This document shows positions 15,266 through 23,532 of a stretch of DNA of 45,353 bases, piece by piece. The stretch is from a virus: IMG/VR virus record IMGVR_UViG_3300048591_001361, positions 1 to 45,353 of that record; one strand, 5' to 3'. Below the pieces are notes generated by a model, which searched no databases, had not been told where the DNA came from, and saw only the letters and a list, made by a program, of their open reading frames with translations. The translations under genes were made by a program, and so were the position numbers. Positions within the stretch are counted from its first letter, which is position 1. Each line of letters begins with the position of its first letter.

Positions 15266-15284
15266 TTTTAATACCAAATAGAAA

Positions 15285-16235
15285 ATGGCAACTGTAACCG
15301 AAGTAGTAAGCGCCTGGGGTAAGTATATCAACCACGGGCAGAACAAGAAAGACATCCTGTCGATGTTTCGGGACAAGTCGGCCACCGACGAGGTGCTGAC
15401 AATGATTCCCACCGAAAATGATGTACTGCGCAAAAGCACGGTTAGTGTTTCGCGCGTATTGCAGCGATTCCAGAAGGCATATACTGCCTTGGGTGCGGTA
15501 GAATTTTTGCCTTTCGAGATTCCCCTCGACCGCCTGAAAATTGACTTCAGCGAAACGCCCGATGACATTGTTCAATCTTGGTTAGCGTTTTTGAGTGATC
15601 GCGGATTAGACCGCAAAGATTGGCCGCTGATGAAATTTCTACCCTACCACATTATAGAGCAGTCTCGCGAAGATTGGGAATTGCTTGAAGTGTATAAAGG
15701 TGTGCAGGCTGCAATTGTGCCCGGCACTGCTTCGGCCTCCGGAGCGAGCGTGAACGGCATCAAAAAACAAATTAACGACCACATCACAGCGGGCCGCATT
15801 CCCGCTACCATCTCTACCGGTGCGCCCTCTACTACTCCTGCCACTTGGGCAGGGCAGGTGGAAGATTTCTTTGAGGCTATCCCTGAGAAATATTGGCCTC
15901 ACATCAGCAGCATCAATATGTCGCCATCGCTGCGCACACGCTTCAAGAAAGGCAACCGCGCCAAGTATAACGTCAACTATGAGCAGAAGGACTCGCTCCT
16001 AACCTTAATGGACCACGAGAACGTGGAAATTAAAGGGCTTCCATCAATGACAGGCAGCACCAAGATTTGGTGCACGGTGAAAGGCAACGCGGTTTGCGGC
16101 ATTAAAACACCTACACAAGAAGGTGTATTTCAGGTGCAGGAAATTAAGCGCGAAGTGGTTCTAATGACCGACTGGTGGAAGGGCGTAGGGTTCTTTGTGC
16201 CTCAATGGATTTTCACTAACGATCAAGACTTATAA
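15285..16235 (+). CDS. Major capsid protein
   Basis: A 316-residue protein directly after the protease-scaffold gene. It has an N-terminal helical arm, a central segment (SREDWELLEVYKGVQAAIV) and a C-terminal part with phage-capsid-like strands (KIWCTVKGNAVCGIKT, VLMTDWWKGVGFFVPQWIF). Size, order and the lack of another candidate make it the major capsid protein, probably of HK97 fold. No processing site can be named. Confidence 0.8.
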   Translation: MATVTEVVSAWGKYINHGQNKKDILSMFRDKSATDEVLTMIPTENDVLRKSTVSVSRVLQRFQKAYTALGAVEFLPFEIPLDRLKIDFSETPDDIVQSWLAFLSDRGLDRKDWPLMKFLPYHIIEQSREDWELLEVYKGVQAAIVPGTASASGASVNGIKKQINDHITAGRIPATISTGAPSTTPATWAGQVEDFFEAIPEKYWPHISSINMSPSLRTRFKKGNRAKYNVNYEQKDSLLTLMDHENVEIKGLPSMTGSTKIWCTVKGNAVCGIKTPTQEGVFQVQEIKREVVLMTDWWKGVGFFVPQWIFTNDQDL

Positions 16236-16238
16236 GCC

Positions 16239-16562
16239 ATGCCAGAATCAAGCAAAGAGGGGATGACCCCCCAAAAAGAAATAGCCGCTTTGAAGGCTCA
16301 AATTAAAGAGCTTCAAGCCGAGAACAAGGCCGTAGACAAGGCAAATACAGAATTGATGGAACGCCTTAAGGCTGCCGATGCAGCTAAGGCTGTGCCCGGA
16401 GCCGCAACTGTGGTAACTATCGGAAATCGCCAATTCCAACTATTAGGAGGGGCCATCATTGATGGGCAAACCCTCAATAAGGAGCAATTGGCCGAAAATC
16501 AGAAAGCCCTGAAGGCTTTATTGGGAAAAGACAGCGAATTACTTAAACCCTTAAAAGACTAA
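16239..16562 (+). CDS. Small coiled-coil protein between capsid and tail-type genes
   Basis: A 107-residue protein. Residues 10-50 form a strong coiled coil (KEIAALKAQIKELQAENKAV) followed by a short hydrophobic/beta segment and a helical end. It starts three bases after the capsid stop. It may be a head accessory or head-tail joining component; no family recognised. Confidence 0.55.
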   Translation: MPESSKEGMTPQKEIAALKAQIKELQAENKAVDKANTELMERLKAADAAKAVPGAATVVTIGNRQFQLLGGAIIDGQTLNKEQLAENQKALKALLGKDSELLKPLKD

Positions 16563-16565
16563 ATC

Positions 16566-17201
16566 ATGTCGAATATTCTGAGAAACAGGCTTAAGTCGAT
16601 AGGCAATCAGGGCGGAGTAAAGCCTATCATTTATTTGGGCAAGGTCGGCGACTTTTTGTCCATAAAAAAGAAGTTTGATACAGCAACCGCCACGGTTTAC
16701 GCTGATATCACAGCTCGAGATGCCGCCAGCCCCAGCGCCGGCGATGGATGCTATGTGACCGCCGAGAAGAAGTACTACTACTATACCGGGACAGCCTGGG
16801 TAGAGTCGAATGAGTTCACGGTGAACGACACTCATACTTTCGGCGCATCATTAGGGTTCGTTAAGCTCGAAACTACCGACATGGACGAACGCGCCATGGA
16901 GGGGGCCGGAGCAGAAGAGAATGACAGCACCGGCAGCGAGTGGAAGTTGCCGTTCAAGTTGGCAGGTTTGGATGCCACAGGTCTGCAACTTCTGAAGGAG
17001 GCGCCCTTGGAGCAATACATTGCCCTGATAAAGGATAACAATGGCCGCACATTCCAATTAGGCACAGAAGATAATCCCGCAGTAGTGAGGTTTACAGGCG
17101 GCAGCACCAAAGGCAAAACCGTGCAGGCACCCGGATTGGATTTTGAGCTCGTGAGCGATGAGCAGTTGCTGTTCTACGCGGGGACTATAACAACGTTGTA
17201 A
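16566..17201 (+). CDS. Putative virion structural protein
   Basis: A 211-residue beta-rich protein with an aromatic patch (KKYYYYTGTAWVE, residues about 66-78) and a C-terminal half of regular strands (GRTFQLGTEDNPAVVRFTGG). The layout is like tail-tube or decoration proteins of Bacteroidota phages. Its place three bases after the coiled-coil gene supports a structural role. Exact role not assigned. Confidence 0.55.
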   Translation: MSNILRNRLKSIGNQGGVKPIIYLGKVGDFLSIKKKFDTATATVYADITARDAASPSAGDGCYVTAEKKYYYYTGTAWVESNEFTVNDTHTFGASLGFVKLETTDMDERAMEGAGAEENDSTGSEWKLPFKLAGLDATGLQLLKEAPLEQYIALIKDNNGRTFQLGTEDNPAVVRFTGGSTKGKTVQAPGLDFELVSDEQLLFYAGTITTL

Positions 17202-17443
17202 TGTCGAAGAAATCAGAACCAGAAAATCAGTTTGTGCCCGCTGAAGTAAGAGACGAATATAAGGTAGCTGTTAAAGGCGGTCCGATGGTAGTATTGCCCG
17301 GTATGGTGAAGGAAATAGATTTGCGTTTATTGGATAATAAGCAAGCGGCATATTTGGCACGCGTATGCCCGGCGGCAGTTGCAAAAAAAACTATAACGCA
17401 AGACCAGGATCTACTACCGAAAAAACAAACCAGAAGCAAGTAG
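17201..17443 (+). CDS. Small hypothetical protein at end of capsid operon
   Basis: An 80-residue charged protein whose ATG overlaps the preceding TAA by one base. Lys-rich tail, no membrane span. It is the last gene before a strong terminator. Function unknown. Confidence 0.5.
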   Translation: MSKKSEPENQFVPAEVRDEYKVAVKGGPMVVLPGMVKEIDLRLLDNKQAAYLARVCPAAVAKKTITQDQDLLPKKQTRSK

Positions 17444-17462
17444 AAGTGCAGTGATTGAAGGG

Positions 17463-17497
17463 AGGACAGCCACACTTTCGTGTGGCTGTCCTTTTTT
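17463..17497 (+). terminator. Strong intrinsic terminator after capsid operon
   Basis: AGGACAGCCACAC (17463-17475), four-base loop, exact complement (17480-17492), then a run of T to 17497. Its 3' arm and T-run also supply the GTCCTTTTT box of the next late promoter. Confidence 0.92.
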
Positions 17498-17523
17498 ATG
17501 TTGGGATGCGCGATGATTTTTGA
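17488..17523 (+). promoter_or_regulatory. Late promoter F overlapping the terminator
   Basis: GTCCTTTTT at 17488-17496 lies in the terminator arm and T-run. A 19-bp spacer and ATTTTTGA (17516-17523) follow, then ATG at 17554. It matches the other sites in spacing, so one element appears to stop the capsid transcript and start the next. Confidence 0.6.
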
Positions 17524-17553
17524 TTCCTATTTAATAACCAAAATTTCGTAATT

Positions 17554-17946
17554 ATGAGAAACATTTTTTTGGTTGCCATTAGTTTGGCAGCCGTATCTTT
17601 TGACAGCACAGCGGCTCAGGTAGAGGTCGGCCCCTGTGTGGTGACCGCCGTTGAGCACGAGATCTCTGCGTTCGATAATTGTGTAGAGTGCTACCCCATT
17701 AGTCGCATAGACTTGGCGGTAGAGGTTTCTACGCTGCAGGTAGAATCTCCAACCGGTAGTGGAGATATGTCGGTGATATATGTTGCGCATAGCGCTGCGG
17801 CCCTCAAGGGTTATCACCGCCGCCACTATAGGCCGCCTGTTGACAAAGAATGCAGAGATACTAAGCAGCTATGGCGATTTACTCCAACTAAATGTATTTA
17901 CGGGCTTAGTTCCGGCGGATTAAGTCGATTACATTTGCCGCAATAA
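17554..17946 (+). CDS. Small secreted protein
   Basis: A 130-residue protein with an N-terminal signal peptide (residues 1-21, hydrophobic core FLVAISLAAVSF, probable cleavage near STAAQ). The mature part has five or six cysteines (CVV, CVECYPIS, KECRDTK, KCIYG) that could form disulphides in the periplasm. It is an isolated single-gene unit between two terminators with its own promoter. A late-expressed periplasmic effector (lysis or exclusion) is possible. No family recognised. Confidence 0.6.
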   Translation: MRNIFLVAISLAAVSFDSTAAQVEVGPCVVTAVEHEISAFDNCVECYPISRIDLAVEVSTLQVESPTGSGDMSVIYVAHSAAALKGYHRRHYRPPVDKECRDTKQLWRFTPTKCIYGLSSGGLSRLHLPQ

Positions 17947-17962
17947 GGATGCTACAGAAGGG

Positions 17963-17992
17963 AATGCCCGGGAGATAATCTCGGGCATTTTT
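17963..17992 (+). terminator. Intrinsic terminator after secreted-protein gene
   Basis: AATGCCCG (17963-17970) pairs with CGGGCATT (17982-17989), followed by T-rich sequence. It separates the secreted-protein gene from the packaging operon. Confidence 0.8.
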
Positions 17993-18009
17993 ATTAATGG
18001 GCGGTGAAT

Positions 18010-18045
18010 GTCCTTTTTGCGCAATTGCGCGTGATGCACCTTCGC
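18010..18045 (+). promoter_or_regulatory. Late promoter C (GTCCTTTTT-N19-ACCTTCGC)
   Basis: GTCCTTTTT at 18010-18018, 19-bp spacer, ACCTTCGC at 18038-18045, three bases before ATG 18049. Same -7-like octamer and spacing as promoter D. It places the start of the next gene at 18049 rather than GTG 18004. Confidence 0.8.
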
Positions 18046-18048
18046 ACT

Positions 18049-18672
18049 ATGACATATCAAGAAGGGGTAGAAAGATTAGCGGCGGCAGAGCCGAGTAATG
18101 CGCTGCTGAAGGTTCTTCGCAAGGGCGAGAACAGCTTCACACGAGACTTGCTGCGCGACACTTTAGCAACCTTGCCAAGGTCGCACTTGGGCACACCGCC
18201 ACCACGTACAGAGGCAGTTTTAGCACCACCCCGCGCGAATCCCCAAAGAAAGATGCAGCGAATCGATACCGACTCGCTGCATCCTTCTTTGCAGCGCATA
18301 TACCACGACAAGCTACTGCCACTGTACCGTGAGCGGACGGCTGCCCACGTGCTTCTTAAGGCCTCATGCAGTGACACGCAGCAGTCGCGCTTGCTGTCTC
18401 TCCAAATCGTGCATATAAGTGCCAAGTGTCGTAGGTATCTCAATATGATTGAAGATTGGCAGCAGCGCGGAATATTGCCCGAAGCAGAAAATGAACTATC
18501 GTTGTTTGAGATTTACAAGGAAAAAGTGAGCCGCCTGCAAACCAACCGGAGTTTTATAAGTAGATGTAAAGGACCCGAGGCACAAGCCCACAAAGAAGAA
18601 AGGTTAAAGGAATGCAACGAGCTTATTGGTGAGATATCGCAAATAGAGCAGGACTTAATTGCAATGACATGA
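18049..18672 (+). CDS. Hypothetical protein at head of packaging operon
   Basis: A 207-residue protein. It has a long Arg/Lys-rich N-terminal part (residues about 30-80) and a helical C-terminal half with charged coiled-coil character (RLKECNELIGEISQIEQDL). It is the first gene of the operon leading to the terminase. Its stop overlaps the next ATG by four bases. No family recognised. Confidence 0.6.
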   Translation: MTYQEGVERLAAAEPSNALLKVLRKGENSFTRDLLRDTLATLPRSHLGTPPPRTEAVLAPPRANPQRKMQRIDTDSLHPSLQRIYHDKLLPLYRERTAAHVLLKASCSDTQQSRLLSLQIVHISAKCRRYLNMIEDWQQRGILPEAENELSLFEIYKEKVSRLQTNRSFISRCKGPEAQAHKEERLKECNELIGEISQIEQDLIAMT

Positions 18673-19256
18673 GCTTGTTTGAATTTTCAGAGCTTAGAGG
18701 CGCGATAAAAAAAGGTGATGAACCTTCGCTTCCGGTCGCTATTCGCGGTAGGGGTACTGCCAGGGTAGTATTGGCCGATAGAAGCAAAAAGGTTGGGGAG
18801 GCAATAGGCGCCATCAATCTGGAGGAATTTATTTGGGTTCCGAGCTTTGGGAATTGGAGCGCTCATCATGTGGTAGAATGTTTGGTTGCGCAAATCGGTC
18901 CGTGCGAAATGTGGTTCACGAGTTGGGCAATTAGTGAAGGGCCCATCCGCAAATTATTAGCCGTTGATCAGATTAATATTCGCGGCGCTGTGCTCAGCGA
19001 CCGCGTAAAGACAGAATGCCCGAAGGCGTTCCAGCTACTAAGCGCAAATCTGGGCAGCATTGCCCTACGGAAAAATCATAGTAAAGGATTTGTGTTAACC
19101 GGAGCCGAGCTGTCGGTTAGTGTTACTATGACAGCTAATTTTACTGCTAATCGCCGAATAGAGATGTATGCGATATCTACTCACCAATCGGTTGTAAATG
19201 CACATTTGAACCTTATACAAACAGTAATTAATGGAATTGACGGACAAGATGATTGA
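18669..19256 (+). CDS. PLD-like (HKD) protein upstream of terminase
   Basis: A 195-residue protein with one HxK-type motif, NHSKGFVL (His137, Lys139), strands and helices before it (WSAHHVVECLVAQIGPCEMW) and a later TANRRIEMYA segment, as in half-domain members of the phospholipase D superfamily. In phages such proteins sit beside terminases and are proposed to bind or cut DNA. As a single half-site it would need to dimerise to act. A catalytic role is inferred. Confidence 0.6.
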   Translation: MSLFEFSELRGAIKKGDEPSLPVAIRGRGTARVVLADRSKKVGEAIGAINLEEFIWVPSFGNWSAHHVVECLVAQIGPCEMWFTSWAISEGPIRKLLAVDQINIRGAVLSDRVKTECPKAFQLLSANLGSIALRKNHSKGFVLTGAELSVSVTMTANFTANRRIEMYAISTHQSVVNAHLNLIQTVINGIDGQDD

Positions 19257-19500
19257 GGAGGTCGAGCAATTTGCGGCCACTTATCTCACAGACGAGGAAA
19301 TAGGCCTTGTTTGCGGAATTGACAATATCAGAGAGCGCATGCGCTGTGATCGGGAGTTGAGCAATGCAATAACCCGTGGTCGACTAAAAACCAAAAGCGC
19401 GATCAATATGAGTATTCTCGAACAGGCGAAACGCGGAAGTAGCCCGGCGCAATCTCTGGCTAAAAAAATGGAAATACAATTACAAATTGATTCGATATGA
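19231..19500 (+). CDS. Small terminase-like HTH protein
   Basis: An 89-residue protein with an HTH-like segment (YLTDEEIGLVCGIDNIRERM, residues about 18-37) and a helical tail, overlapping the PLD-like gene by 26 bp and the next gene by four. The small size and place two genes before the large terminase suggest a DNA-binding part of the packaging machine or a small-terminase fragment. Confidence 0.55.
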   Translation: MELTDKMIEEVEQFAATYLTDEEIGLVCGIDNIRERMRCDRELSNAITRGRLKTKSAINMSILEQAKRGSSPAQSLAKKMEIQLQIDSI

Positions 19501-20117
19501 GCGACCATGAAGAACCACGGCGGCCCGTAAACAAATTGCTTGATGTGCATGACAAGACTACTCTTGACAACATACGGGCTTATCTATGGGACCCCGAAGT
19601 GAATGCCGAGAAGATCACAGCACACATGAAAGAAGTGCTTATTCGCTTGCGCAAAGCTCATAATCTATTATTTGAGTTCAAACTGAACAAAAAGGTTGCT
19701 GAGCTTTTGTGCTCTGAATATAAATATTCAATGAGCACAGGGTATCGTGATATCGCTGCAGCTAAGCTCATTTTTGGCGTTCGAAACGATGCCACCAAAG
19801 AATATGACCGCCATCTCTATATCGCTTGGCTTCGAGAAAGCGCTTTGAGAGCGCAAACGGCTGGTGATTATATGGCCGAGAGCAGACTTCTCAGCCAAGC
19901 CATCAAGCTTGAGCAATTCGATAAGCCCGAGGCCGAAGATGACGGGTTGCGCGAGGCGCCTCCTACATTTATCATCCAAAACAATCCCGAGCTAGTAGGG
20001 GGTAAGCGCATTAAGAATCTAGACGAACGAATATCGAGATTCAAGCACAAAAGACGTCAGGATTCTCTTGGGGTTGAGGAAGCGCAAATTATTTCGGAGG
20101 AAAGTGAAGAAAGTTAA
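19497..20117 (+). CDS. Probable small terminase subunit
   Basis: A 206-residue helical protein with an N-terminal disordered stretch, helices around 20-130 and an acidic end (QIISEESEES). It lies immediately upstream of the large terminase and overlaps it by 14 bp from the GTG start, the usual place for TerS, which binds the packaging site and regulates TerL. Assigned by position and size; no motif. Confidence 0.55.
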   Translation: MSDHEEPRRPVNKLLDVHDKTTLDNIRAYLWDPEVNAEKITAHMKEVLIRLRKAHNLLFEFKLNKKVAELLCSEYKYSMSTGYRDIAAAKLIFGVRNDATKEYDRHLYIAWLRESALRAQTAGDYMAESRLLSQAIKLEQFDKPEAEDDGLREAPPTFIIQNNPELVGGKRIKNLDERISRFKHKRRQDSLGVEEAQIISEESEES

Positions 20118-21732
20118 TCTACATATGAACCGCCCGCAAATTGCCTCAATGCTCATTCAAGCATGGATTGAGGTTGCGATATGGGGCAGGAGAACCGGCA
20201 AAACAACGGGTCTGATAAGTAAACGTCAATTAGATTATTGGTACACTTTTCCGCAGGGCACAACCGCTTTCGTGAGCCATACCTATCAGGCATTACTCAC
20301 TCGAACATTACCATCCCTTCGCATAGGGTTGGCGGTATATGGCTGGGAATGGGGGAAGGATTACCACATTGGTAGATTTGGGCCTAAATCGTGGAAACGG
20401 CCATATTTCTGCCCCGCTGACCCTGCGTATTTCATCCACAATAAAAACGGTTCCGGGACAATTTTATCAAGTCAGTACGGCAACATCGGTAACATCAATG
20501 GCGCTACCATTGATGCCGGTATCTCCGATGAAGCCAAGTACATAAACAAATCCAAATTCGATGAAGAAGTCATTCCTGCATTAAGCGGCAATAGTTTAGC
20601 CTGGAAAGAGCATCCATTGTTTGGGGGTTGGCTTTTTGTGTCTGATATGCCTCGCACGCCTGAAGGATACTGGTTGTTCGATTATGAGAAGCTTATGGAT
20701 ACAGAACAGATAGAGCTCATCAAGGAACTGGCAATTAAAGTAAATGACTATATACTTAAATTGGACTCCGCCAATGGAGTTACCGCAAAAAACTACCTCA
20801 CAAAACTCAACAAGTATAAAACTCTATTGGATGAGCTGCGATATGAGTCTATATATTACTCCGAGGCATCAACCCTCGAAAACATGGAAGTTCTAGGCGA
20901 GCGTTATATCCGGAACCAACAGAAAGTTTTATCCCCAAATGAGTTCGATATCTCAATTCTTAATCTCCGTGGCCACGCCAACAAACAAAGATTTTATGGC
21001 GAGTTCGACCCGAATATTCACGGTTACTATGCTATAGACAATGACTTCCTGCGCTCACTCGATTACGACTACGAAAAAATAACAAACCTCACTTGTCGTA
21101 AGGATACTGATATCGACCGGGATCAAGGCCTCCATATAGCTCTTGACTACGGCGCTAATTTTAACGGTGTGTGTACTGCTCAACTACAGGACCATGTTTT
21201 TTGTCATCTCAGTTCTATGTCTGTTACAGACCCTCATCGCCTTAGGCATCTCGCCGAAAAGTGGTGCGATTACTACCGCGATCACCCCACGCGAATAGCT
21301 CATTATTATTACGACCATACTGCTGTAGGTAGGGACGCTATCCGCGATATTGCATATTATCAGGAATGGTCATACTATCTCAAGAACAAAGGATGGGATG
21401 TTCGACTCTATTATATTGGATTAGCCCCTTCACACGTAGACCGATTCAACTTCTGGCAAAAATTCCTTAGAGGAGGCAACATAACCTATCCCAGATATAG
21501 ATACAACAGAGGGAATAACGAGGACTTCGAGATTGCTATCCAATCCGCTCAAACGAAAGAAGGCCGGAAAGGGATTGAGAAGGATAAGACCTCAGAGAAG
21601 CCAGAGCGAGGTATTAATCAAGCATATGCCACTCATATAACAGACGCCCTTGACACCTTAGCTTACAGTATGGTAGTTATCAAACCACTGCCACTTAGTA
21701 ACAATTCTGATATCGGTGTTATAAGTATGTAG
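20104..21732 (+). CDS. terL: Terminase large subunit (packaging ATPase/nuclease)
   Basis: A 542-residue packaging motor. Walker A GRRTGKTT lies at about residues 28-35, Walker B ending DE at 142-143, and a coupling motif near SDMPRTP. The C-terminal RNase H-like nuclease has LDYGANFNG with Asp348, the YYYDHTAVGRD segment and ITDALDTLAY near the end, giving the acidic triad. GTG 20104 is chosen because it follows GGAGGA and keeps the conserved leader before the P-loop; ATG 20125 is an alternative. It drives DNA into proheads and cuts concatemers. This is the clearest marker of a tailed phage in the window. Confidence 0.93.
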   Translation: MKKVNLHMNRPQIASMLIQAWIEVAIWGRRTGKTTGLISKRQLDYWYTFPQGTTAFVSHTYQALLTRTLPSLRIGLAVYGWEWGKDYHIGRFGPKSWKRPYFCPADPAYFIHNKNGSGTILSSQYGNIGNINGATIDAGISDEAKYINKSKFDEEVIPALSGNSLAWKEHPLFGGWLFVSDMPRTPEGYWLFDYEKLMDTEQIELIKELAIKVNDYILKLDSANGVTAKNYLTKLNKYKTLLDELRYESIYYSEASTLENMEVLGERYIRNQQKVLSPNEFDISILNLRGHANKQRFYGEFDPNIHGYYAIDNDFLRSLDYDYEKITNLTCRKDTDIDRDQGLHIALDYGANFNGVCTAQLQDHVFCHLSSMSVTDPHRLRHLAEKWCDYYRDHPTRIAHYYYDHTAVGRDAIRDIAYYQEWSYYLKNKGWDVRLYYIGLAPSHVDRFNFWQKFLRGGNITYPRYRYNRGNNEDFEIAIQSAQTKEGRKGIEKDKTSEKPERGINQAYATHITDALDTLAYSMVVIKPLPLSNNSDIGVISM

Positions 21733-21946
21733 TAAGCACATTGCTGCTTTGCGCAAAGAGCTTACTATCTCTTCGAGAGATGTTCATCCATTAGTATTAA
21801 GCGGTAAGCCCCAACTATTCCACTTTGTTACATAGTAGGGGCTTGGCGTAGTAGGGGCGCAGCCCGCAGGGCTGTGTCACATATCGGTAAGCCTATACCG
21901 CAATTGAGATATAACGATAGGGCGTGTCGGGCTGTTCTTCGGGAGA

Positions 21947-21969
21947 TTTGCTTTTTTGGAAAAAGCAAA
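21947..21969 (+). terminator. Terminator-like stem after terminase
   Basis: TTTGCTTTTT, three bases, AAAAAGCAAA. The pairing is perfect over 10 bp but mostly A-T, with no extra T-run, so termination strength is uncertain. It marks the end of the structured block. Confidence 0.5.
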
Positions 21970-22074
21970 GGCAAAAAATACGGGACTAAATAGCAGTATT
22001 GCAACTATTTAGATAGATTATAAATAAGAAATTTTGCCACTAATTCTACCCCTAAAACCTTGCTGTAAATGTAT

Positions 22075-22102
22075 GATTGTGTATATTAGTGTCATGTTTA
22101 AC
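22075..22102 (+). promoter_or_regulatory. Promoter-like TATATT-N8-GTTTAACC
   Basis: TATATT, eight bases, GTTTAACC, followed by ATG 22121. The same pair with the same spacing occurs at the 23633 promoter, so the GTTTAACC element is probably the start of the transcript or a bound leader site. The -7 box is weaker (TATATTAG rather than TATATTTG). Confidence 0.5.
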
Positions 22103-22120
22103 CCTTTAAATATCAATGCA

Positions 22121-22498
22121 ATGAAACAAAATGCAGCGAAAAGCGGAGAAAGTGCCCCCGCTTCAAATGAGAGCACTACAAGTAAACTTGAGGTTGTTAA
22201 GGCAGCAGAACCAACGCAGCCGACCCCCCTCACAGTAGAGCAGCGCATCACGAATTTAGAGCGAATGTCAACCGTTCGAGATAAACGTGAGCGCGTAAAA
22301 GATGCATCGGATAGGCTGAATTTCTTCCGTCTGGAATATGGCGGGGAGAGCTTGACGATTCAACTAACTACCCCAGAGGGCAAGAAGTTTCAAACTTCGC
22401 ACCCGAAGGTGGCTAATAGCGTGATGGACCTGATGCAGGAAGTTATCGCCGAAGAGTTGAGGGATGTAGAGAAACAAATCCTCTCAATGGTTGTATAA
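22121..22498 (+). CDS. Hypothetical protein
   Basis: A 125-residue protein from ATG 22121. The Ser/Thr/Pro-rich first 45 residues look disordered. Then comes a coiled coil (LTVEQRITNLERMSTV onward) and a strand-rich segment (SLTIQLTTPEGKKF) with a C-terminal helix. It is transcribed alone from its own promoter and followed by a large hairpin. No family recognised. Confidence 0.55.
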   Translation: MKQNAAKSGESAPASNESTTSKLEVVKAAEPTQPTPLTVEQRITNLERMSTVRDKRERVKDASDRLNFFRLEYGGESLTIQLTTPEGKKFQTSHPKVANSVMDLMQEVIAEELRDVEKQILSMVV

Positions 22499-22503
22499 AA
22501 AGC

Positions 22504-22537
22504 GCGGGCGCATGATGTTAGCCCATCATGCGCCCGC
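22504..22537 (+). terminator. GC-rich hairpin between two genes
   Basis: A perfect 14-bp stem (22504-22517 with 22524-22537) with a six-base loop. No long T-run follows, so it may be an attenuator, an mRNA-stabilising end or a weak terminator. The next gene begins 28 bp later after another GTTTAACC element. Confidence 0.6.
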
Positions 22538-22564
22538 TTAGTTTAACCCTTTCAAAAAAAAGAG

Positions 22565-22780
22565 ATGTCAAATATAAGAACACTTAGAGTATCGACCGCC
22601 ACAAGAGTAGGCAGGTCTAAATTTATGGGTATGCGCGACAAAATGCACGTGGTGCCGAGTTTGCGCCTTGCCGGGGACTGGTTGGGAGCAGCGGGATTTA
22701 CCGCAGGGCTGCCGGTGGTTGTAACAATCGAAAAAGGTTGTTTAATCATTGAGCGGCATAAAATGGAGGTAGTAAGATGA
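22565..22780 (+). CDS. SymE-like protein
   Basis: A 71-residue protein matching the SymE pattern: N-terminal RTLRVSTATR, then PSLRLAGDWLGAAGF and strands ending GLPVVVTIEKGCLIIERH. In enterobacteria SymE is an SOS-induced RNA-acting toxin of a type I toxin-antitoxin system with an antisense RNA, and SymE-like proteins are widespread in Bacteroidota. No antisense gene is evident here. The role in this phage could be addiction or an unrelated RNA-binding duty. It overlaps the next gene by four bases. Confidence 0.75.
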   Translation: MSNIRTLRVSTATRVGRSKFMGMRDKMHVVPSLRLAGDWLGAAGFTAGLPVVVTIEKGCLIIERHKMEVVR

Positions 22781-23469
22781 TACGCGGCAATTCGTTTCAG
22801 GAACTGGCCGAAGTGCCACTACCTGCCAGGACTTCATCCTATACACCTGTACCACATACCGAATTAGTGCAAATGATTGATGGAATGTGCAGCGCAAGCG
22901 GGTTTAGTGTTGTGGATCACCGCTTTGAATTGGCCGCGAATGGTCATCAGCTTTTTGGGGTGTACCATATTGAGGCGCATGATGGGTCTTTTCGGAAGGC
23001 GTTAGGTTTCCGAAACAGCTATGACAAGAGCATCGCGGTAGGACTATGCGCGGGAAGCTCTGTAATTGTTTGCTCAAACCTAATGTTTAAGGGCGATGTG
23101 ATTATGATGCGCAAGCACACAGGCAGTTGCATGACTGATATAGGCGATTTAGTGAGCAGATGTTTTGATGTGATGGATGTTGAGTTTGAGGAAATCAAAG
23201 AGGACGCGGGGCGGCTGCAAGAAATAGAGATGCCCCGTACTAAGATGGCTGAGCTTGCTGGACGTCTGTTTATAGAAGAAGACCTATTTAGCAGCACTCA
23301 ATTAAACGTGATGAAGCGTGAAATAATTGGGTCACCCCTGTTTAAGGAGCAAACTGCATGGGATTTTTACAACCACGCTACCGAAGCTTTGAAACATTGC
23401 CCTCCCCGCGAAAGGATGGGGCAACACTCTTTGCTGCACAAGCGGGTTTTGGAACTTGCAGAGCTGTAG
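22777..23469 (+). CDS. DUF932-like protein
   Basis: A 230-residue protein with a pattern like DUF932 phage/plasmid proteins (VPHTELVQMIDGMC, FRKALGFRNSYDKSIAVGLC and VIVCSNLMFKGD). Function of the family is unknown; members occur on mobile elements and are sometimes linked to DNA metabolism. The gene is coupled to the SymE-like gene by a four-base overlap, and two hairpins follow its stop. Assignment is from pattern recognition only. Confidence 0.65.
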   Translation: MIRGNSFQELAEVPLPARTSSYTPVPHTELVQMIDGMCSASGFSVVDHRFELAANGHQLFGVYHIEAHDGSFRKALGFRNSYDKSIAVGLCAGSSVIVCSNLMFKGDVIMMRKHTGSCMTDIGDLVSRCFDVMDVEFEEIKEDAGRLQEIEMPRTKMAELAGRLFIEEDLFSSTQLNVMKREIIGSPLFKEQTAWDFYNHATEALKHCPPRERMGQHSLLHKRVLELAEL

Positions 23470-23487
23470 GAACCACCGACCGTTGAG

Positions 23488-23523
23488 GAACCCTGTATCC
23501 GTTGTTAAACGTTTACAGGGTTC
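23488..23523 (+). terminator. Hairpin after DUF932 gene
   Basis: GAACCCTGTA (23488-23497) pairs with TACAGGGTTC (23514-23523), a perfect 10-bp stem with a 16-base loop, followed by a weak T-rich stretch. First of two stacked hairpins. Confidence 0.6.
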
Positions 23524-23532
23524 TGAAATTTT

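Larger units (their letters stand above)
21733..22120. other. Structured noncoding interval after the terminase
   Basis: No plausible gene in 388 bp. It holds a row of hairpins: AAGCCCC/GGGGCTT (21806-21812 with 21838-21844, extended by ACTAT/ATAGT), CAGCCC/GGGCTG (21860-21865 with 21869-21874), CGGTA/TACCG (21885-21889 with 21896-21900) and a terminator-like TTTGCTTTTT/AAAAAGCAAA stem at 21947-21969. A further 8-bp inverted repeat CTAAATAG/CTATTTAG lies near 21986-22011. This could be a small RNA ending at the 21969 stem, or a packaging-related region. Confidence 0.6.

Noticed and set aside
18004-18048. GTG start for the first packaging-operon gene
   Set aside because: It lies upstream of, or inside, the late promoter; the promoter places the start at 18049.
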